Notes: generated by a model not told the origin, from the letters alone. DNA of 64,000 nucleotides from Paenibacillus sp. FSL H3-0469 (GCF_038051945.1 NZ_CP150302.1:868001-932000), one strand, 5' to 3'. Numbered from the stretch's first letter, positions 50,859-60,970 are shown. Made by a program: numbers and translations.

Positions 50859-51749
50859 TCAGGCAAATGTACTGTCCAGCTTCACCAACCTCTCCACGAA
50901 CACCTCATTCGCTCTGCTGGGAACATGACCGGTCAGCCGCACAATCGAGAAGTCTCTTTCAAGGCTCAGGCCTTGCACAGGAATTTCTATTAGCTTACCG
51001 GTCTCGATCTCCCTGCGGACCACCCACTTCGAGAGAATAGAAATCCCCAGTCCGTTAGCGACAGCCTCCTTCACTCCCTGACTGCTGTTGATCTCATACG
51101 AGCGCTTCATTCTTAGACCAGCTTGTGTCAAAAAATGATTGCTGAACGAACGCGTCCCCGAACCGCTCTCACGCAGCACCCATATCTGATCCTGGAGTAC
51201 GCCCACCTCCACCGCGCCCGTTCGTGAGAGCGGGTGATTCTCAGCAGCGACGATAATCAGTTCGTCTTTCATAAAATGAACAACCTGCAGATCCGCCGCC
51301 TCGATGCTTCCTTCGATCAGCCCCACTTCAATCTTGTTCTCCCGCAAGGCAGAGACAATCTCCGTTGAATTCGCAATCGTCATCCCCATGTCCACATCGG
51401 GATATTGCTTGGCGAAGGATGAGAACAGCCGCGGCAACACATATTCGCCAATCGTAAAGCTTGCCCCGATATGTAAGCTTCCGCTCACGGTATCATGCAG
51501 CCGGGCCAGATCCAGCTTCACCGACTCGTAGAGATTCAACATTTCCTTCGCCCGTCTATAGAACAGCTCCCCTGCTTCCGTCAGCTTCACCCATTTGGGC
51601 GAACGGTTCATGAGCTTTACGCCGACTTCCTTCTCCAGATTACGGATCTGCAGACTGACCCCAGGCTGTGACAGATGCAGAAGCTCTGCCGCCCTGGAGA
51701 AGTTCCGCTGCTCCACAACCGTTACATAGACCACCAGGGATTCCAGCAT
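50859..51749 (-). CDS. LysR-family regulator
   Basis: Regulator of 296 residues: MLESLVVYVTVVEQRNFSRAAELLHLSQPGVSLQIRNLEKEVGVKLMNRS is the winged helix; the rest is a periplasmic-binding-like domain. Divergent from the YeiH-type transporter, as is usual for YeiE/CysL-type regulators. An inverted repeat in the shared region (51787-51832) may be its operator. Confidence 0.92.
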   Translation of the reverse strand: MLESLVVYVTVVEQRNFSRAAELLHLSQPGVSLQIRNLEKEVGVKLMNRSPKWVKLTEAGELFYRRAKEMLNLYESVKLDLARLHDTVSGSLHIGASFTIGEYVLPRLFSSFAKQYPDVDMGMTIANSTEIVSALRENKIEVGLIEGSIEAADLQVVHFMKDELIIVAAENHPLSRTGAVEVGVLQDQIWVLRESGSGTRSFSNHFLTQAGLRMKRSYEINSSQGVKEAVANGLGISILSKWVVRREIETGKLIEIPVQGLSLERDFSIVRLTGHVPSRANEVFVERLVKLDSTFA

Positions 51750-51786
51750 GATAAATCGCTCACTCTCTCTCTTAAGATAAGTATTC

Positions 51787-51832
51787 GTTATGATATACAT
51801 TTAAAATCCGTATTTCCCTAATCAATCATAAC
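51787..51832. promoter_or_regulatory. Inverted repeat in lysR-yeiH intergenic region
   Basis: GTTATGAT (51787-51794) and ATCATAAC (51825-51832) are perfect eight-base arms 30 bases apart, suitable for a LysR tetramer on two promoters. Confidence 0.45.
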
Positions 51833-51882
51833 TGAATATAGTGTTTAAAGGAACTAAATTCAACCTATTGGACGTGACTTCG

Positions 51883-52923
51883 ATGAATCTACACTTAGCT
51901 GTGCACATGGAAGAAAAGAAGAAGCTGGGCTTTGCGCTCGGTATCGCCTTGCCTCTAATGCTGGCCCTGTTCGCCAAATACGTATCCGCCTTCCCCTTCC
52001 TGTGCATTATGGGGCAATTAGTCATTGCTATTCTGCTCGGAATGATCTGGAGAGCCACGCTAGGCGTTCCAGGTTATGTAACCCATGGCATCTCTTTTAC
52101 CTCCAAAAAGCTTTTGCGGTATGGCATCATTCTGCTCGGCATGAGACTTAGCCTGAAGGATATCCTTCAGGCGGGTCCCAAGGTGCTGCTGATCGCCTTG
52201 GTGTGTATTGGGTTCACAATCTGTACCGTGCTTGGTCTGGCCAGATGGTTCAAGGTAGAATCCAGACTGGGGCTGCTGACGGCATGCGGCACGGCGATCT
52301 GCGGAGCGGCAGCGGTTGTAGCCATCGCCCCACAGCTCAAAGCAAGCGACGAGGAGACGGCGGTCAGCGCGGCTACCGTTGCGATCTTGGGCACCCTTTT
52401 CACACTGGCGTACACCCTTCTCTACCCTATCCTTAACCTGACCCAACTGGGCTACGGTATATTCTCGGGAGCTACACTCCATGAAATCGCTCATGTCATT
52501 GCAGCAACCGGGCCAACCGGCAAGGAGGCCGTTGATCTGGCCGTCATCGTCAAATTAACCCGTGTCACCATGCTGGTACCGGTCGCTGTAATCATCGGAA
52601 TCTGGGCCAACCGCAAGGAGCGGCAAGCGAACCCGGAGTCCGGACCCTCCAATTGGAGGGCTGTACCGGTTCCTTGGTTCATCCTGGGGTTCCTGCTAAT
52701 GAGCGGAGTCAATACTCTTCATATTATCCCTGAAGCAGTCACGGATAAGCTTATCTTAGCCGCTTATTTCCTCATAGCCATGGCGATGGCCGGACTCGGC
52801 TTGAACGTAGATGTGGCTGCTTTTAAGCGTATGGGCCTGGGGGCCTTCGGAGCCGGCTTGATCGGATCGGTTCTGTTATCCGGGTTAGGCTTTCTGCTGG
52901 TGAAGGTTTTGAACTTGGGTTAA
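51883..52923 (+). CDS. YeiH-family putative anion exporter
   Basis: Membrane protein of 346 residues with about ten helices. GIILLGMRLSLKDIL, TACGTAICGAAAVVAIAPQLKA, HEIAHVIAATGPTG and LIAMAMAGLGLNVDVAAF are typical of the UPF0324/YeiH family, annotated as sulfate exporters without firm biochemical proof. Start uncertain: ATG 51883 has no clear ribosome binding site; GTG at 51841 and ATG at 51907 are possible. Probably controlled by the divergent LysR protein. Confidence 0.82.
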   Translation: MNLHLAVHMEEKKKLGFALGIALPLMLALFAKYVSAFPFLCIMGQLVIAILLGMIWRATLGVPGYVTHGISFTSKKLLRYGIILLGMRLSLKDILQAGPKVLLIALVCIGFTICTVLGLARWFKVESRLGLLTACGTAICGAAAVVAIAPQLKASDEETAVSAATVAILGTLFTLAYTLLYPILNLTQLGYGIFSGATLHEIAHVIAATGPTGKEAVDLAVIVKLTRVTMLVPVAVIIGIWANRKERQANPESGPSNWRAVPVPWFILGFLLMSGVNTLHIIPEAVTDKLILAAYFLIAMAMAGLGLNVDVAAFKRMGLGAFGAGLIGSVLLSGLGFLLVKVLNLG

Positions 52924-52928
52924 GGTAC

Positions 52929-54746
52929 TCAATCCCATTCAAAAGCTCCCGTATATAACTGATAATATATCCCCTTCTCTGAAATTAACTGCCGGTGATC
53001 ACCGTGCTCCTTAATCCGCCCCATGTCCATCACCATGATGGCATCGGAATTCCGTACCGTGGACAGGCGGTGGGCGATGACGAACACAGTTCTGTGATCC
53101 ATTAGATTATCCATCCCCTTCTGTACCAGGGCTTCTGTCCGCGTATCGATGGATGAGGTCGCTTCATCGAGAATCATCACCGGCGGATTGGCAATGGCTG
53201 ATCTGGCAATCGCCAGCAGCTGGCTTTGGCCCTGTGACAGTCCATTCCCGTTCCCGTCCAGCTGAGTCTGGTATCCGTCCGGCAAGCGTTCGATGAAGCT
53301 CGCGGCATAAGACAGCTTGGCGGCCTGCATAACCTCCTCGTCAGTGGCCTCCAGCCGGCCATAGCGGATATTATCGGCCACCGTGCCGGAGAACAGATGC
53401 GTGTCTTGCAGAACGATACCAAGGGACCGGCGCAGGTCCGCTTTGCGGATACGCTGTATATTGATGCCGTCATAGATGATCTCACCCTGCGTGATATCGT
53501 AGAAACGGTTCAGCAGGTTGGCCACGGTCGTTTTTCCGGCACCTGTAGCGCCTACAAAAGCAAGCTTTTGCCCAGGCTCCGCAGATAAAGTAATCTCCTG
53601 CAGCACCTGCTTCTTCCCGTCATACGTGAAGCTCACATCCTTGAACTCCACCTTCCCGGCAAGCGGCACTGTGGAACCATCCTCCAGCCTCCATGCCCAT
53701 CCGGTGCCTTGCGGGTCTTGCTCCAGGCTAACGCGGCCCTGATCTTCTTCCGGCAGCTCGTCCATCAGGTTGAAGATCCGCTGTGCGCCTGCAAGCGCCA
53801 CCACGAACATATTGATCTGGGAGGATATTTCAGCAATCGGCATCGTGAAGTTACGGGACAGGCTCAGGAACGCCGCAATGCTTCCCAGCGTCAAGCCTTC
53901 ATTCCAGCCGGAGATCGACATGGCCCCACCCGCTATTGCCACCAGTACATAGATTAGGGTAGCCAGATTGGCATTCACCGGCATCAGAATATTCGAATAT
54001 TTGTTGGCTGTCGTGGAGCTATCGAACAATTCTCGGTTCAGGTGCGCGAACTGTTCGATGGATCGCTCTTCACGGCCGAACACCTGCACGACCTTTTGCC
54101 CGTGAATCATTTCTTCAATATATCCGTCCAGTGCGCCAATAGATTCCTGCTGCCGGAAAAAGTGGTGTGTCGCCTTCCCTCCAACCTTCTTGGTAATCCA
54201 TAGCATCACCAGTGCGCCTAATACCACTACAATCGTCAGCGGGACATCCAGATACAGCATCGTGCCAAGCACCACTATAACCGTCACAACCGTAGAGAGC
54301 AATTGCGGCAATCCGTCTGTGAGCATCATATTTAGTGTATCTACGTCATTCGTGTAGTGACTCATAATGTCTCCGTGCTCCTTGCGGTCGAAGTACTTAA
54401 CCGGCAGCTTCTGCATATGAGCGAACAGATGGTCACGGATTCTTTTCATAATGAGCTGTGAGACTGTAATCATCAGCCGCTTGGAGATGAATGTGCTGAG
54501 GACACCGGCGGCGTAAATGACAGCAAGAATGGCCAGTGCCTGGAACAAGGCATCAAATACCGGATGCTGATCGCCCAGCAGGGGCGTGATGAAGTCATCG
54601 ATGAGCAATCTCAGGAACGTAGCGGAAGCTACAGATACCGCAGAACTTACCAGCACCAGCAGGAGGGCCAGTGAGGTTCTGAACTTGAAGAGCTTGAAGT
54701 AGGCCAGGAGCCGCTTAATCGTTCTGCCGTAATTAATGTTGTTCAT
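52929..54746 (-). CDS. ABC exporter half-transporter B
   Basis: Half-transporter of 605 residues: six membrane helices, Walker A GATGAGKTTVAN, Walker B PVMILDEATSSIDT with catalytic Glu, but a degenerate signature SQGQSQLLAIAR instead of SGGQ. Its start overlaps the upstream half-transporter gene by 14 bases. Together they form a heterodimer of the BmrCD/LmrCD type with one degenerate ATP site. Confidence 0.9.
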   Translation of the reverse strand: MNNINYGRTIKRLLAYFKLFKFRTSLALLLVLVSSAVSVASATFLRLLIDDFITPLLGDQHPVFDALFQALAILAVIYAAGVLSTFISKRLMITVSQLIMKRIRDHLFAHMQKLPVKYFDRKEHGDIMSHYTNDVDTLNMMLTDGLPQLLSTVVTVIVVLGTMLYLDVPLTIVVVLGALVMLWITKKVGGKATHHFFRQQESIGALDGYIEEMIHGQKVVQVFGREERSIEQFAHLNRELFDSSTTANKYSNILMPVNANLATLIYVLVAIAGGAMSISGWNEGLTLGSIAAFLSLSRNFTMPIAEISSQINMFVVALAGAQRIFNLMDELPEEDQGRVSLEQDPQGTGWAWRLEDGSTVPLAGKVEFKDVSFTYDGKKQVLQEITLSAEPGQKLAFVGATGAGKTTVANLLNRFYDITQGEIIYDGINIQRIRKADLRRSLGIVLQDTHLFSGTVADNIRYGRLEATDEEVMQAAKLSYAASFIERLPDGYQTQLDGNGNGLSQGQSQLLAIARSAIANPPVMILDEATSSIDTRTEALVQKGMDNLMDHRTVFVIAHRLSTVRNSDAIMVMDMGRIKEHGDHRQLISEKGIYYQLYTGAFEWD

Positions 54747-56475
54747 GCTGTGCTTCCTCTCCCTTCGTCTGTGTGTTGTAAGCTTCCTGATAGATCGTAC
54801 TCCGGCTCAAAAGCTCCTGATGCGTCCCGGTATCCGCCAGCTCCCCGTCATCCAGCACAATAATCTGATCTGCATCTTCGACAGACGCGATCCGCTGGGC
54901 AATAATGATCTTGGTCGTATCCGGAATACTCTCCTTGAATACAGTTCGGATTAGTGCATCTGTTCGTGTATCCACTGCACTGGTCGAGTCATCCAGAATA
55001 AGGATTTTGGGCTTCTTCAGCAAAGCTCTGGCAATACATAACCGCTGCTTCTGCCCGCCGGACACATTCGTCCCCCCTTGATCCAGCCGGGTATCATATC
55101 CGTCAGGGAAGGACGTGATGAACTCATGGGCCTGTGCGGCCTTGCAGGCTTCGATCAGCTCTTCATCGGTAGCCGCTTCATTCCCCCAGCGGAGATTGTC
55201 CTTGATGGAGCCGCCGAACAGTACATTTTTTTGGAGTACCATAGCAACCTGACTCCGCAGCACATGCAGATCATAGTCCTTCACATTCGTTCCGCTAACA
55301 AGCACCTCGCCTCCGGTAACATCATAGAGCCGCGGAATGAGCTGGACCAATGTGGACTTGGCACTGCCCGACCCGCCGATAATGCCAATTGTCTGCCCTG
55401 ATGGAATATGAAGGTTGATCCCCGATAATGCATCCTTCTTGGCCTTACTGGAGTAACGGAAGGACACGTTGCGGAACTCCACCTCGCCTGTATGCAGTTC
55501 AGTGACCGGGGAATCGGGACTTGTGATGTCCGGCTGTTCATCCATCAGGTCATGAATACGTCCGGCAGAAGCGCGGGCAATCGCCACCATCACGACCACG
55601 ATCCCCAGCGTCATCAGACTCATCAAAATTTGCATGGAGTAGGCGAACACACTGGTCAGTTCTCCGGTTGTCATATTGCCGCCCACCACCAGCTTGGCTC
55701 CTACCCAGGAGATAATCAGCATCACCCCATACAGAATCACTTGCATAAGCGGCAGCTCAAATGCCAGGATGCGTTCAGCTTTGGCCATCTGTGCGAAGAT
55801 CCTCAGCGACACTGCCTGGAACTTGGAGATCTCATGCTCCTCCCGCACGTAGGATTTGACCACCCGGATACCGCGGACATTCTCCTGTACGACCTTATTG
55901 AGCTCATCGTAACTGTCGAAAGCCCGTTCAAATACCGGGAAAGCAAATTTCAGAATCAGTATCATCCCTGCCGCAAGCACCGGAATAACGGCGACGAACC
56001 ATGTAGCGATTGCGGGACTGACCCGGTAGGTCATAATCGTGGCAAATATAATCATCACCGGGCTGCGGAACGCAATCCGTATAATCATCAGAAATGCATT
56101 CTGCACATGCGTGATATCTGTAGTCAGCCGGGTGACGATGCCTGAGGTCGAGAATTTATCCATATTGGAAAAAGACAGCCGCTGCACATGACGGAACAGG
56201 TCTTCCCGCAGATTTCGCCCGAAGCCGGACATTGCGGTGGCTGAATGTTTACCGGCAAGAGCGCCGAATACCAGGGAGACCAGAGCGAACAGGATCAGAA
56301 TCAGTCCATACTTCACGATCTGGTTCATCTGTCCCCCGGTGATGCCCTGGTCAATTAACTCAGCCATGAGCAAGGGAATCAGCACCTCCATGGCAACCTC
56401 TCCAAGCAAGAATATAGGAGTCAACCATGTATCCTTCTTATACTCCCGCACACTTTGCAGTAACTTCCTGATCAT
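54733..56475 (-). CDS. ABC exporter half-transporter A (degenerate Walker B)
   Basis: Half-transporter of 580 residues. Signature VSGGQKQRLCIARALL is canonical, but Walker B reads ILILDDSTSAVDT, with Asp where the catalytic Glu normally stands, as in the inactive site of BmrC-type partners. Start ATG 56475 follows AAGGAG at normal spacing; the ATG two codons upstream is too close. Drug or lipid export is the usual role; the substrate is unknown. Transcribed divergently from the MerR gene. Confidence 0.9.
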   Translation of the reverse strand: MIRKLLQSVREYKKDTWLTPIFLLGEVAMEVLIPLLMAELIDQGITGGQMNQIVKYGLILILFALVSLVFGALAGKHSATAMSGFGRNLREDLFRHVQRLSFSNMDKFSTSGIVTRLTTDITHVQNAFLMIIRIAFRSPVMIIFATIMTYRVSPAIATWFVAVIPVLAAGMILILKFAFPVFERAFDSYDELNKVVQENVRGIRVVKSYVREEHEISKFQAVSLRIFAQMAKAERILAFELPLMQVILYGVMLIISWVGAKLVVGGNMTTGELTSVFAYSMQILMSLMTLGIVVVMVAIARASAGRIHDLMDEQPDITSPDSPVTELHTGEVEFRNVSFRYSSKAKKDALSGINLHIPSGQTIGIIGGSGSAKSTLVQLIPRLYDVTGGEVLVSGTNVKDYDLHVLRSQVAMVLQKNVLFGGSIKDNLRWGNEAATDEELIEACKAAQAHEFITSFPDGYDTRLDQGGTNVSGGQKQRLCIARALLKKPKILILDDSTSAVDTRTDALIRTVFKESIPDTTKIIIAQRIASVEDADQIIVLDDGELADTGTHQELLSRSTIYQEAYNTQTKGEEAQHEQH

Positions 56476-56537
56476 AAGCATTCTCCTTCTTTGTTGTGAA
56501 CAAGTTGATTAACCGTAAGAACAGAGGTTATTATAAA

Positions 56538-56556
56538 CTGTATAGTAACTATACAG
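56538..56556. promoter_or_regulatory. Perfect 19-base palindrome, MerR-type operator
   Basis: CTGTATAGTAACTATACAG lies between the ABC exporter and MerR genes. Its length and position fit the dyads between -35 and -10 boxes that MerR proteins twist to activate transcription. Confidence 0.75.
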
Positions 56557-56584
56557 TCAACCCGTCATTTAGAAGGAGATGAAG

Positions 56585-57415
56585 ATGGCTAAACCTAAGA
56601 CTGATTTGATGTCGATTAGCGCCTTTTCCAAGCTGTCCCGTGTACCGCGCAAGACGCTCATTTTCTATGATCAGATCGGCTTATTCAAGCCCGCCTTCGT
56701 GGCTGACAACGGCTACCGGTACTACATCCGCACCCAGTTGGATACCATTGGTGTGATTTATCTCTTCAAAGAGCTGGGCATGTCTCTGGAGGATATCCGG
56801 GAGTATCTGGAGCACCGTTCTCCGGCAAGCACCCTGGAGCTGCTGCGGAAGCAGGAGGAGATTGTGCAGCTACAGATTGCGAAGCTCACACAAGCCAGGC
56901 AGATGATTCTTCAGCGCGCGGGCAATATTGAACATACCTTGAATACCGACACCAGCCGTATGTCTGTTATCCACCAGGCCCGCAAGCCGATTCTGCGAAG
57001 CCGCCGTGTCCATGATTCGAGGCGGGAATTGAACGAGGAGCTGTGGGATGATTACCAGGAACGTCTGCATAAGGAGAATGCACCTGCCGGATATCCGGGC
57101 GGAGCGATTATCTGTAAGGAGGATCTGCTAAGGAGGGACGGAGATATAATCTCTTATATGTACAGCTATATGACTACACAGCATCACGAACAAGAATATA
57201 TGCCGGAAGGCTACTATCTTGTGTCTTACACCCGGGCTGATTATGAGGATACCGAGAAGATTTATCCGCAGATTTTTGATTACATTGAGCAGAATCATTA
57301 TGTCATTAAAGGAGATGCTTATGAGGAATTCCTGCTGGATGAGATCGTTATGAAGCATCCGGAGGACTATCTGGTGCGGGTGATGGTGCATATCGAGGAG
57401 CCGGTCAAGTCATAG
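56585..57415 (+). CDS. MerR-family regulator with effector domain
   Basis: Regulator of 276 residues: ISAFSKLSRVPRKTLIFYDQIGLFKPAFVADNGYRYY is the MerR DNA-binding domain, then a coiled coil (about 80-125) and a 150-residue C-terminal domain resembling GyrI/BmrR ligand-binding domains. Start ATG 56585 follows AAGGAG. Probably activates the divergent ABC exporter through the 19-base palindrome when a drug-like ligand binds. Confidence 0.87.
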   Translation: MAKPKTDLMSISAFSKLSRVPRKTLIFYDQIGLFKPAFVADNGYRYYIRTQLDTIGVIYLFKELGMSLEDIREYLEHRSPASTLELLRKQEEIVQLQIAKLTQARQMILQRAGNIEHTLNTDTSRMSVIHQARKPILRSRRVHDSRRELNEELWDDYQERLHKENAPAGYPGGAIICKEDLLRRDGDIISYMYSYMTTQHHEQEYMPEGYYLVSYTRADYEDTEKIYPQIFDYIEQNHYVIKGDAYEEFLLDEIVMKHPEDYLVRVMVHIEEPVKS

Positions 57416-57425
57416 CCTCTACTAA

Positions 57426-57474
57426 AAACGGCGACCCGCCCCGGTAGATCCAGGGCAACGTCGCCGTTTGTTTA
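57426..57474. terminator. Bidirectional terminator
   Basis: AAACGGCGAC pairs with GTCGCCGTTT across a 24-base loop, with T-rich sequence on both strands; serves the convergent MerR and NlpC/P60 genes. Confidence 0.8.
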
Positions 57475-57496
57475 TTATATAGGATGAGTGATCGAA

Positions 57497-57970
57497 TTAA
57501 TTGCCAGTCATCTTCTGATAAGTGCTCTCAGAAATGGTTCTTCTGGCAGTAACATAGCGTTCCTTATAGTAACCTGATGACAGGCTGGTGATCGTAACGC
57601 CCTTATTGCTGGAGGAATGTGCAAATTTGTTGTCGCCCACATAGATGCCTGCATGCGAGATGCCGTTGCCCCCGGTTTCGAAAAAGACCAGATCTCCTGG
57701 ACGTAAATCGGACTTGGCCACATATTCGCCTGCACTTGCCTGCGACTTGGATGTTCTCGGAAGATCTAAGTTGAACTTGCCAAATATGTATATTATAAAT
57801 CCGGAACAGTCAAACCCTTCAGATGCCTTGGTGCCCCCCCATTTGTATGGAGTTCCCATCACACCATTAACCTCTTGGTCAAGCCTGGAGCTGTCATCCG
57901 CAGATGCTCTTTCAGATCCAAACGATAGCAATATCAGAATACTAAGCAGCCATACGATTCCTTTCTTCAA
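57497..57970 (-). CDS. Secreted NlpC/P60 peptidoglycan hydrolase
   Basis: Exported protein of 157 residues. Signal peptide MKKGIVWLLSILILLSFGS; catalytic Cys in FDCSGFIIYIF, His in GISHAGIYVG and third polar residue in FAHSSS. Cleaves D-glutamyl-diaminopimelate bonds in cell-wall peptides, as in the LytF/CwlO family. No cell-wall binding domain is attached. Confidence 0.9.
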   Translation of the reverse strand: MKKGIVWLLSILILLSFGSERASADDSSRLDQEVNGVMGTPYKWGGTKASEGFDCSGFIIYIFGKFNLDLPRTSKSQASAGEYVAKSDLRPGDLVFFETGGNGISHAGIYVGDNKFAHSSSNKGVTITSLSSGYYKERYVTARRTISESTYQKMTGN

Positions 57971-58094
57971 AAAGAACTCAGTCTCCTTTCTTGCCGGCTA
58001 ATGCTGCCTGACAATTATTAATTTTTTGTAACTATTATGAATGATAGTGTAATATTCTCCGTTCGTCAACCCCTCCGGTGATTTTTGAAAGAGT

Positions 58095-59930
58095 TTACAT
58101 CCCCAGGCGCAGGTTAATCTTCCGTATCTGCTCCAGTGCCACCTTCGGCTCGCGCTCCGCAGTCATTAACCCGTTGACCTCATCCTGAACGTCTGTAACC
58201 TGCGTATAACAGTACCCGGAGATGAAAGAAATGGCCTGAATCGCCCGGGTTAAGCTGCCGAACCGCTCCAGAAAAGCTTCCTCGCTATCCACCTGATGGC
58301 CATAGCCCCAGCCGTGCTCGCTCTTGAAGGCAATCCCCCCATACTCGCTGATGATGATCGGCTGCCCCTTATAGCTGTACCCTTCTGCAAAAGCAAACTT
58401 CCATTCGTTATACGTGCCGCTGCTGCCGGTAATAGAGTCTTTATCCTTGTAGGTTTCATATAGCGCTTCCCCCCGCTCCACATAATCATGCAGCGTCAGA
58501 ATGTCGGACACGGTGTGCTCCCAGCCGTCATTCGTAATCACCGGACGATAGGGATCGATAGATTTGGTCAAATAATAGATCCCTTCCGTGAATGTCTGCT
58601 GCCGGACGTCATGAAGGATATTCTGTACCCCCCACGATTCGTTAAAAGGCACCCAGGTGATAATGCACGGATGATTATACTGCTGCTGCACGACCTCCAG
58701 CCACTCCCTGGTGAACCGCTCCAGCGCCTCGTCGTTATATTCATAAGCAGCCGCCATCTCTGACCAGACCAATAGCCCTTTGACATCGCACCAGTACAGG
58801 AAGCGGGCGTCCTCCACCTTCATATGCTTGCGGAGGCCGTTATAGCCCATCTCCATAATCGCTTCAATATCTTGAATCAGCGCTTCTTCTGACGGCGGAG
58901 TCAGATGAGTATCGGTCCAGTAGCCCTGGTCCAGGATCAGTCTTTGGTACAGGGGGATATTATTCAGCAGGATCTGGCTGCCCTTGATTGAGATATTGCG
59001 CATACCGACATACGAGCCGACCCGGTCAAGCTCCTGTTCACCCGCATACAGCACGAATTCGATGTCAAAAAGGTTCGGATTCCCCGGTGACCACAGGTTC
59101 TGCAGCCAAGGCCCGTTAATGCCTTCCATCATGCTGATTTCCACAGTCATGCTTGATCTGTCCACCGGCAGGCTAAGCTTATTTACTCTTTGGCCCTTTA
59201 ACGTAATTTCGGTCTCCAGCCGGAGATTCCGGGCTTCGCTCAGGCCGTGTACACGGTAATCCAGGCGGAGCATTTGGCGGTTAATGTCGGGTGTCATCTT
59301 CACGGAATCCAGCCGGGTAGCGTGGACATGCTCCAGCCAGACGCTTTTCCAGATACCGGTGGTCTGCACATAGAATGAATCGTGGTTCCGGCCCGCCCAG
59401 CGCTGCTTCCCCCGGGGCTGCAGACAGCTGTCGCTGTCAGTCACCATCAGCACGATCTCATTCCCGCCCTCAGGGCGCAGCAGATCGGTAATATCGAAGG
59501 AGAACCGGGTATACGCCCCCTCATGCTCTCCGGCATAGCTGCCGTTCACCCAGCAGACCGTTTTATAGTCCACGCCTTCAAAATGCAGCACCGTCCGCTT
59601 CCCTTCTACCGCCGGGGACAGAGCCAAATGCTTGCGGTACCAGATCCGGGGGTGAAAGGTCTCATCGCCAATGCCGCTGGCCGCTGTCTCGTAGGAGAAT
59701 GGAACATTGATGGTGTGCGTGGCCGGAAAATGGTCCATCCAGCGCGCCGCAACGCCTGCATTGTCATCATCGAAGCTAAAGTCCCATTCTCCGTTCAGAT
59801 CCAGCCACTGGCTGCGGACAAATTGGGGTCTCGGGTAGTTAGGGGTATAGAATTTCGTAGCTGCTGCTCTAATCATATCGGTCGTAGCCCTCTCTCTCGT
59901 TACTGAAGTATTCTCCATATTCACTATCAC
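58095..59930 (-). CDS. Glycoside hydrolase family 2 protein
   Basis: Protein of 611 residues. Sandwich N-terminal domain (DLNGEWDFSFDDD), a central Ig-like domain and a TIM barrel: LWSEMAAAYEY, WVPFNESWGVQ with the acid/base Glu of family 2, and IISEYGGIAF with the nucleophile Glu. It resembles beta-galactosidase/glucuronidase-type enzymes without signal peptide, so it acts inside the cell on an imported sugar. GTG start at 59930 has AAGGGAG upstream. Divergent from an AraC gene that probably regulates it. Confidence 0.9.
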   Translation of the reverse strand: MIVNMENTSVTRERATTDMIRAAATKFYTPNYPRPQFVRSQWLDLNGEWDFSFDDDNAGVAARWMDHFPATHTINVPFSYETAASGIGDETFHPRIWYRKHLALSPAVEGKRTVLHFEGVDYKTVCWVNGSYAGEHEGAYTRFSFDITDLLRPEGGNEIVLMVTDSDSCLQPRGKQRWAGRNHDSFYVQTTGIWKSVWLEHVHATRLDSVKMTPDINRQMLRLDYRVHGLSEARNLRLETEITLKGQRVNKLSLPVDRSSMTVEISMMEGINGPWLQNLWSPGNPNLFDIEFVLYAGEQELDRVGSYVGMRNISIKGSQILLNNIPLYQRLILDQGYWTDTHLTPPSEEALIQDIEAIMEMGYNGLRKHMKVEDARFLYWCDVKGLLVWSEMAAAYEYNDEALERFTREWLEVVQQQYNHPCIITWVPFNESWGVQNILHDVRQQTFTEGIYYLTKSIDPYRPVITNDGWEHTVSDILTLHDYVERGEALYETYKDKDSITGSSGTYNEWKFAFAEGYSYKGQPIIISEYGGIAFKSEHGWGYGHQVDSEEAFLERFGSLTRAIQAISFISGYCYTQVTDVQDEVNGLMTAEREPKVALEQIRKINLRLGM

Positions 59931-60010
59931 AGAGTACTCCCTTGTCCCTTGAAAGAAAATGATTTATCCTATTTAATGACTGATCTATTATCTAAAAGGT
60001 GGAATTGTGT

Positions 60011-60790
60011 ATGATCACCCTGAAGCGGTGCGGTGCGAATGTAATTCATCCGGAGGGCATGACCATAGACCGCCCGGAGGGCTCCGGCGATTACGTCTTC
60101 GTATTTTTTCGGAGCAAGATGGAGCTGAGGCTTCAGGCGCAGAGCGTGTATGCTGAACCGAATACTTACATTATCTATAACAGAGACAGCCACTACTTCT
60201 ACAGAGACGCTGAGCTGCCGCTGGTGCATGACTGGTTCCATTTTGAGCTGGAGGGGGCGAATGCTTGGTTTGACCGCTTGAAGCTGCCGCTGGACACCTT
60301 AATGAAGGCCCATGATCCGCTCTATATCACCAGAAAAGTAAATGAGCTGCACTGGGAGAATCTCCAGAACGGCAGCTTCCGCCAGGAGATTATCGACTCC
60401 ATTGTTCGCTGTCTGTTCATGAAGCTTAGCGATATGCGGCATCACGTGGAGGCCAGCCAACCGGTCAGCAAATACTATGATTCGTTCCTGAACCTGAGAA
60501 ACGAGGTACTCAGCTCTCCCTCCACCTGGTATTCTGTCGAACAGCTGGCAGAGCGGATGAACATGAGCCCGTCCTATTTTCAGCAGATCTATAAGCAAAT
60601 CTTCGGCATTCCGGCCGTCAGCGACATCATTCTTAATCGTGTGGGCCATGCCTCCTATTTACTGAAGAACACCACCTATACCGTCAGCCAGATCTCTGCG
60701 GGTTGCGGTTATGAGAACGATGTCCATTTCATGCGGCAGTTCAAGAAGTTCACCGGCCAGACGCCGAGTGAATATCGGGGGAAGGGCTGA
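60011..60790 (+). CDS. AraC-family regulator
   Basis: Regulator of 259 residues: N-terminal cupin-like sensor (RPEGSGDYVFVFFRSKMEL) and C-terminal AraC domain (YSVEQLAERMNMSPSYFQQIYKQIF, ISAGCGYENDVHFMRQFKKFTGQTPSEYR). ATG at 60011 follows AAAGGTGG. Divergent neighbour of the family 2 glycosidase, so likely its sugar-responsive activator. Confidence 0.92.
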   Translation: MITLKRCGANVIHPEGMTIDRPEGSGDYVFVFFRSKMELRLQAQSVYAEPNTYIIYNRDSHYFYRDAELPLVHDWFHFELEGANAWFDRLKLPLDTLMKAHDPLYITRKVNELHWENLQNGSFRQEIIDSIVRCLFMKLSDMRHHVEASQPVSKYYDSFLNLRNEVLSSPSTWYSVEQLAERMNMSPSYFQQIYKQIFGIPAVSDIILNRVGHASYLLKNTTYTVSQISAGCGYENDVHFMRQFKKFTGQTPSEYRGKG

Positions 60791-60814
60791 TCGCGAAGGA
60801 AGAGCGGACCGGGG

Positions 60815-60970
60815 TTATTGGCTTGGATGAGCGGGATTAAAGATTCCGTAATACACCAAATCTTCATAGGCGTTAATCTTATGTACTTGATCTTTCAAAG
60901 TGCCTTCGTAGGTCATTCCGCATTTCTGCATAATTCTTCCTGAGGCCGGATTAGAAGCGAAATGCCGGGC
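60815..60970 (-). pseudogene. RimJ/RimL-type acetyltransferase remnant
   Basis: The last 52 codons read NARHFASNPASGRIMQKCGMTYEGTLKDQ and YEDLVYYGI, the C-terminal part of a GNAT acetyltransferase that modifies ribosomal-protein or other N-termini. The front two thirds of the gene are missing; the frame runs into an inverted-repeat element at 61026-61100. Confidence 0.75.
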
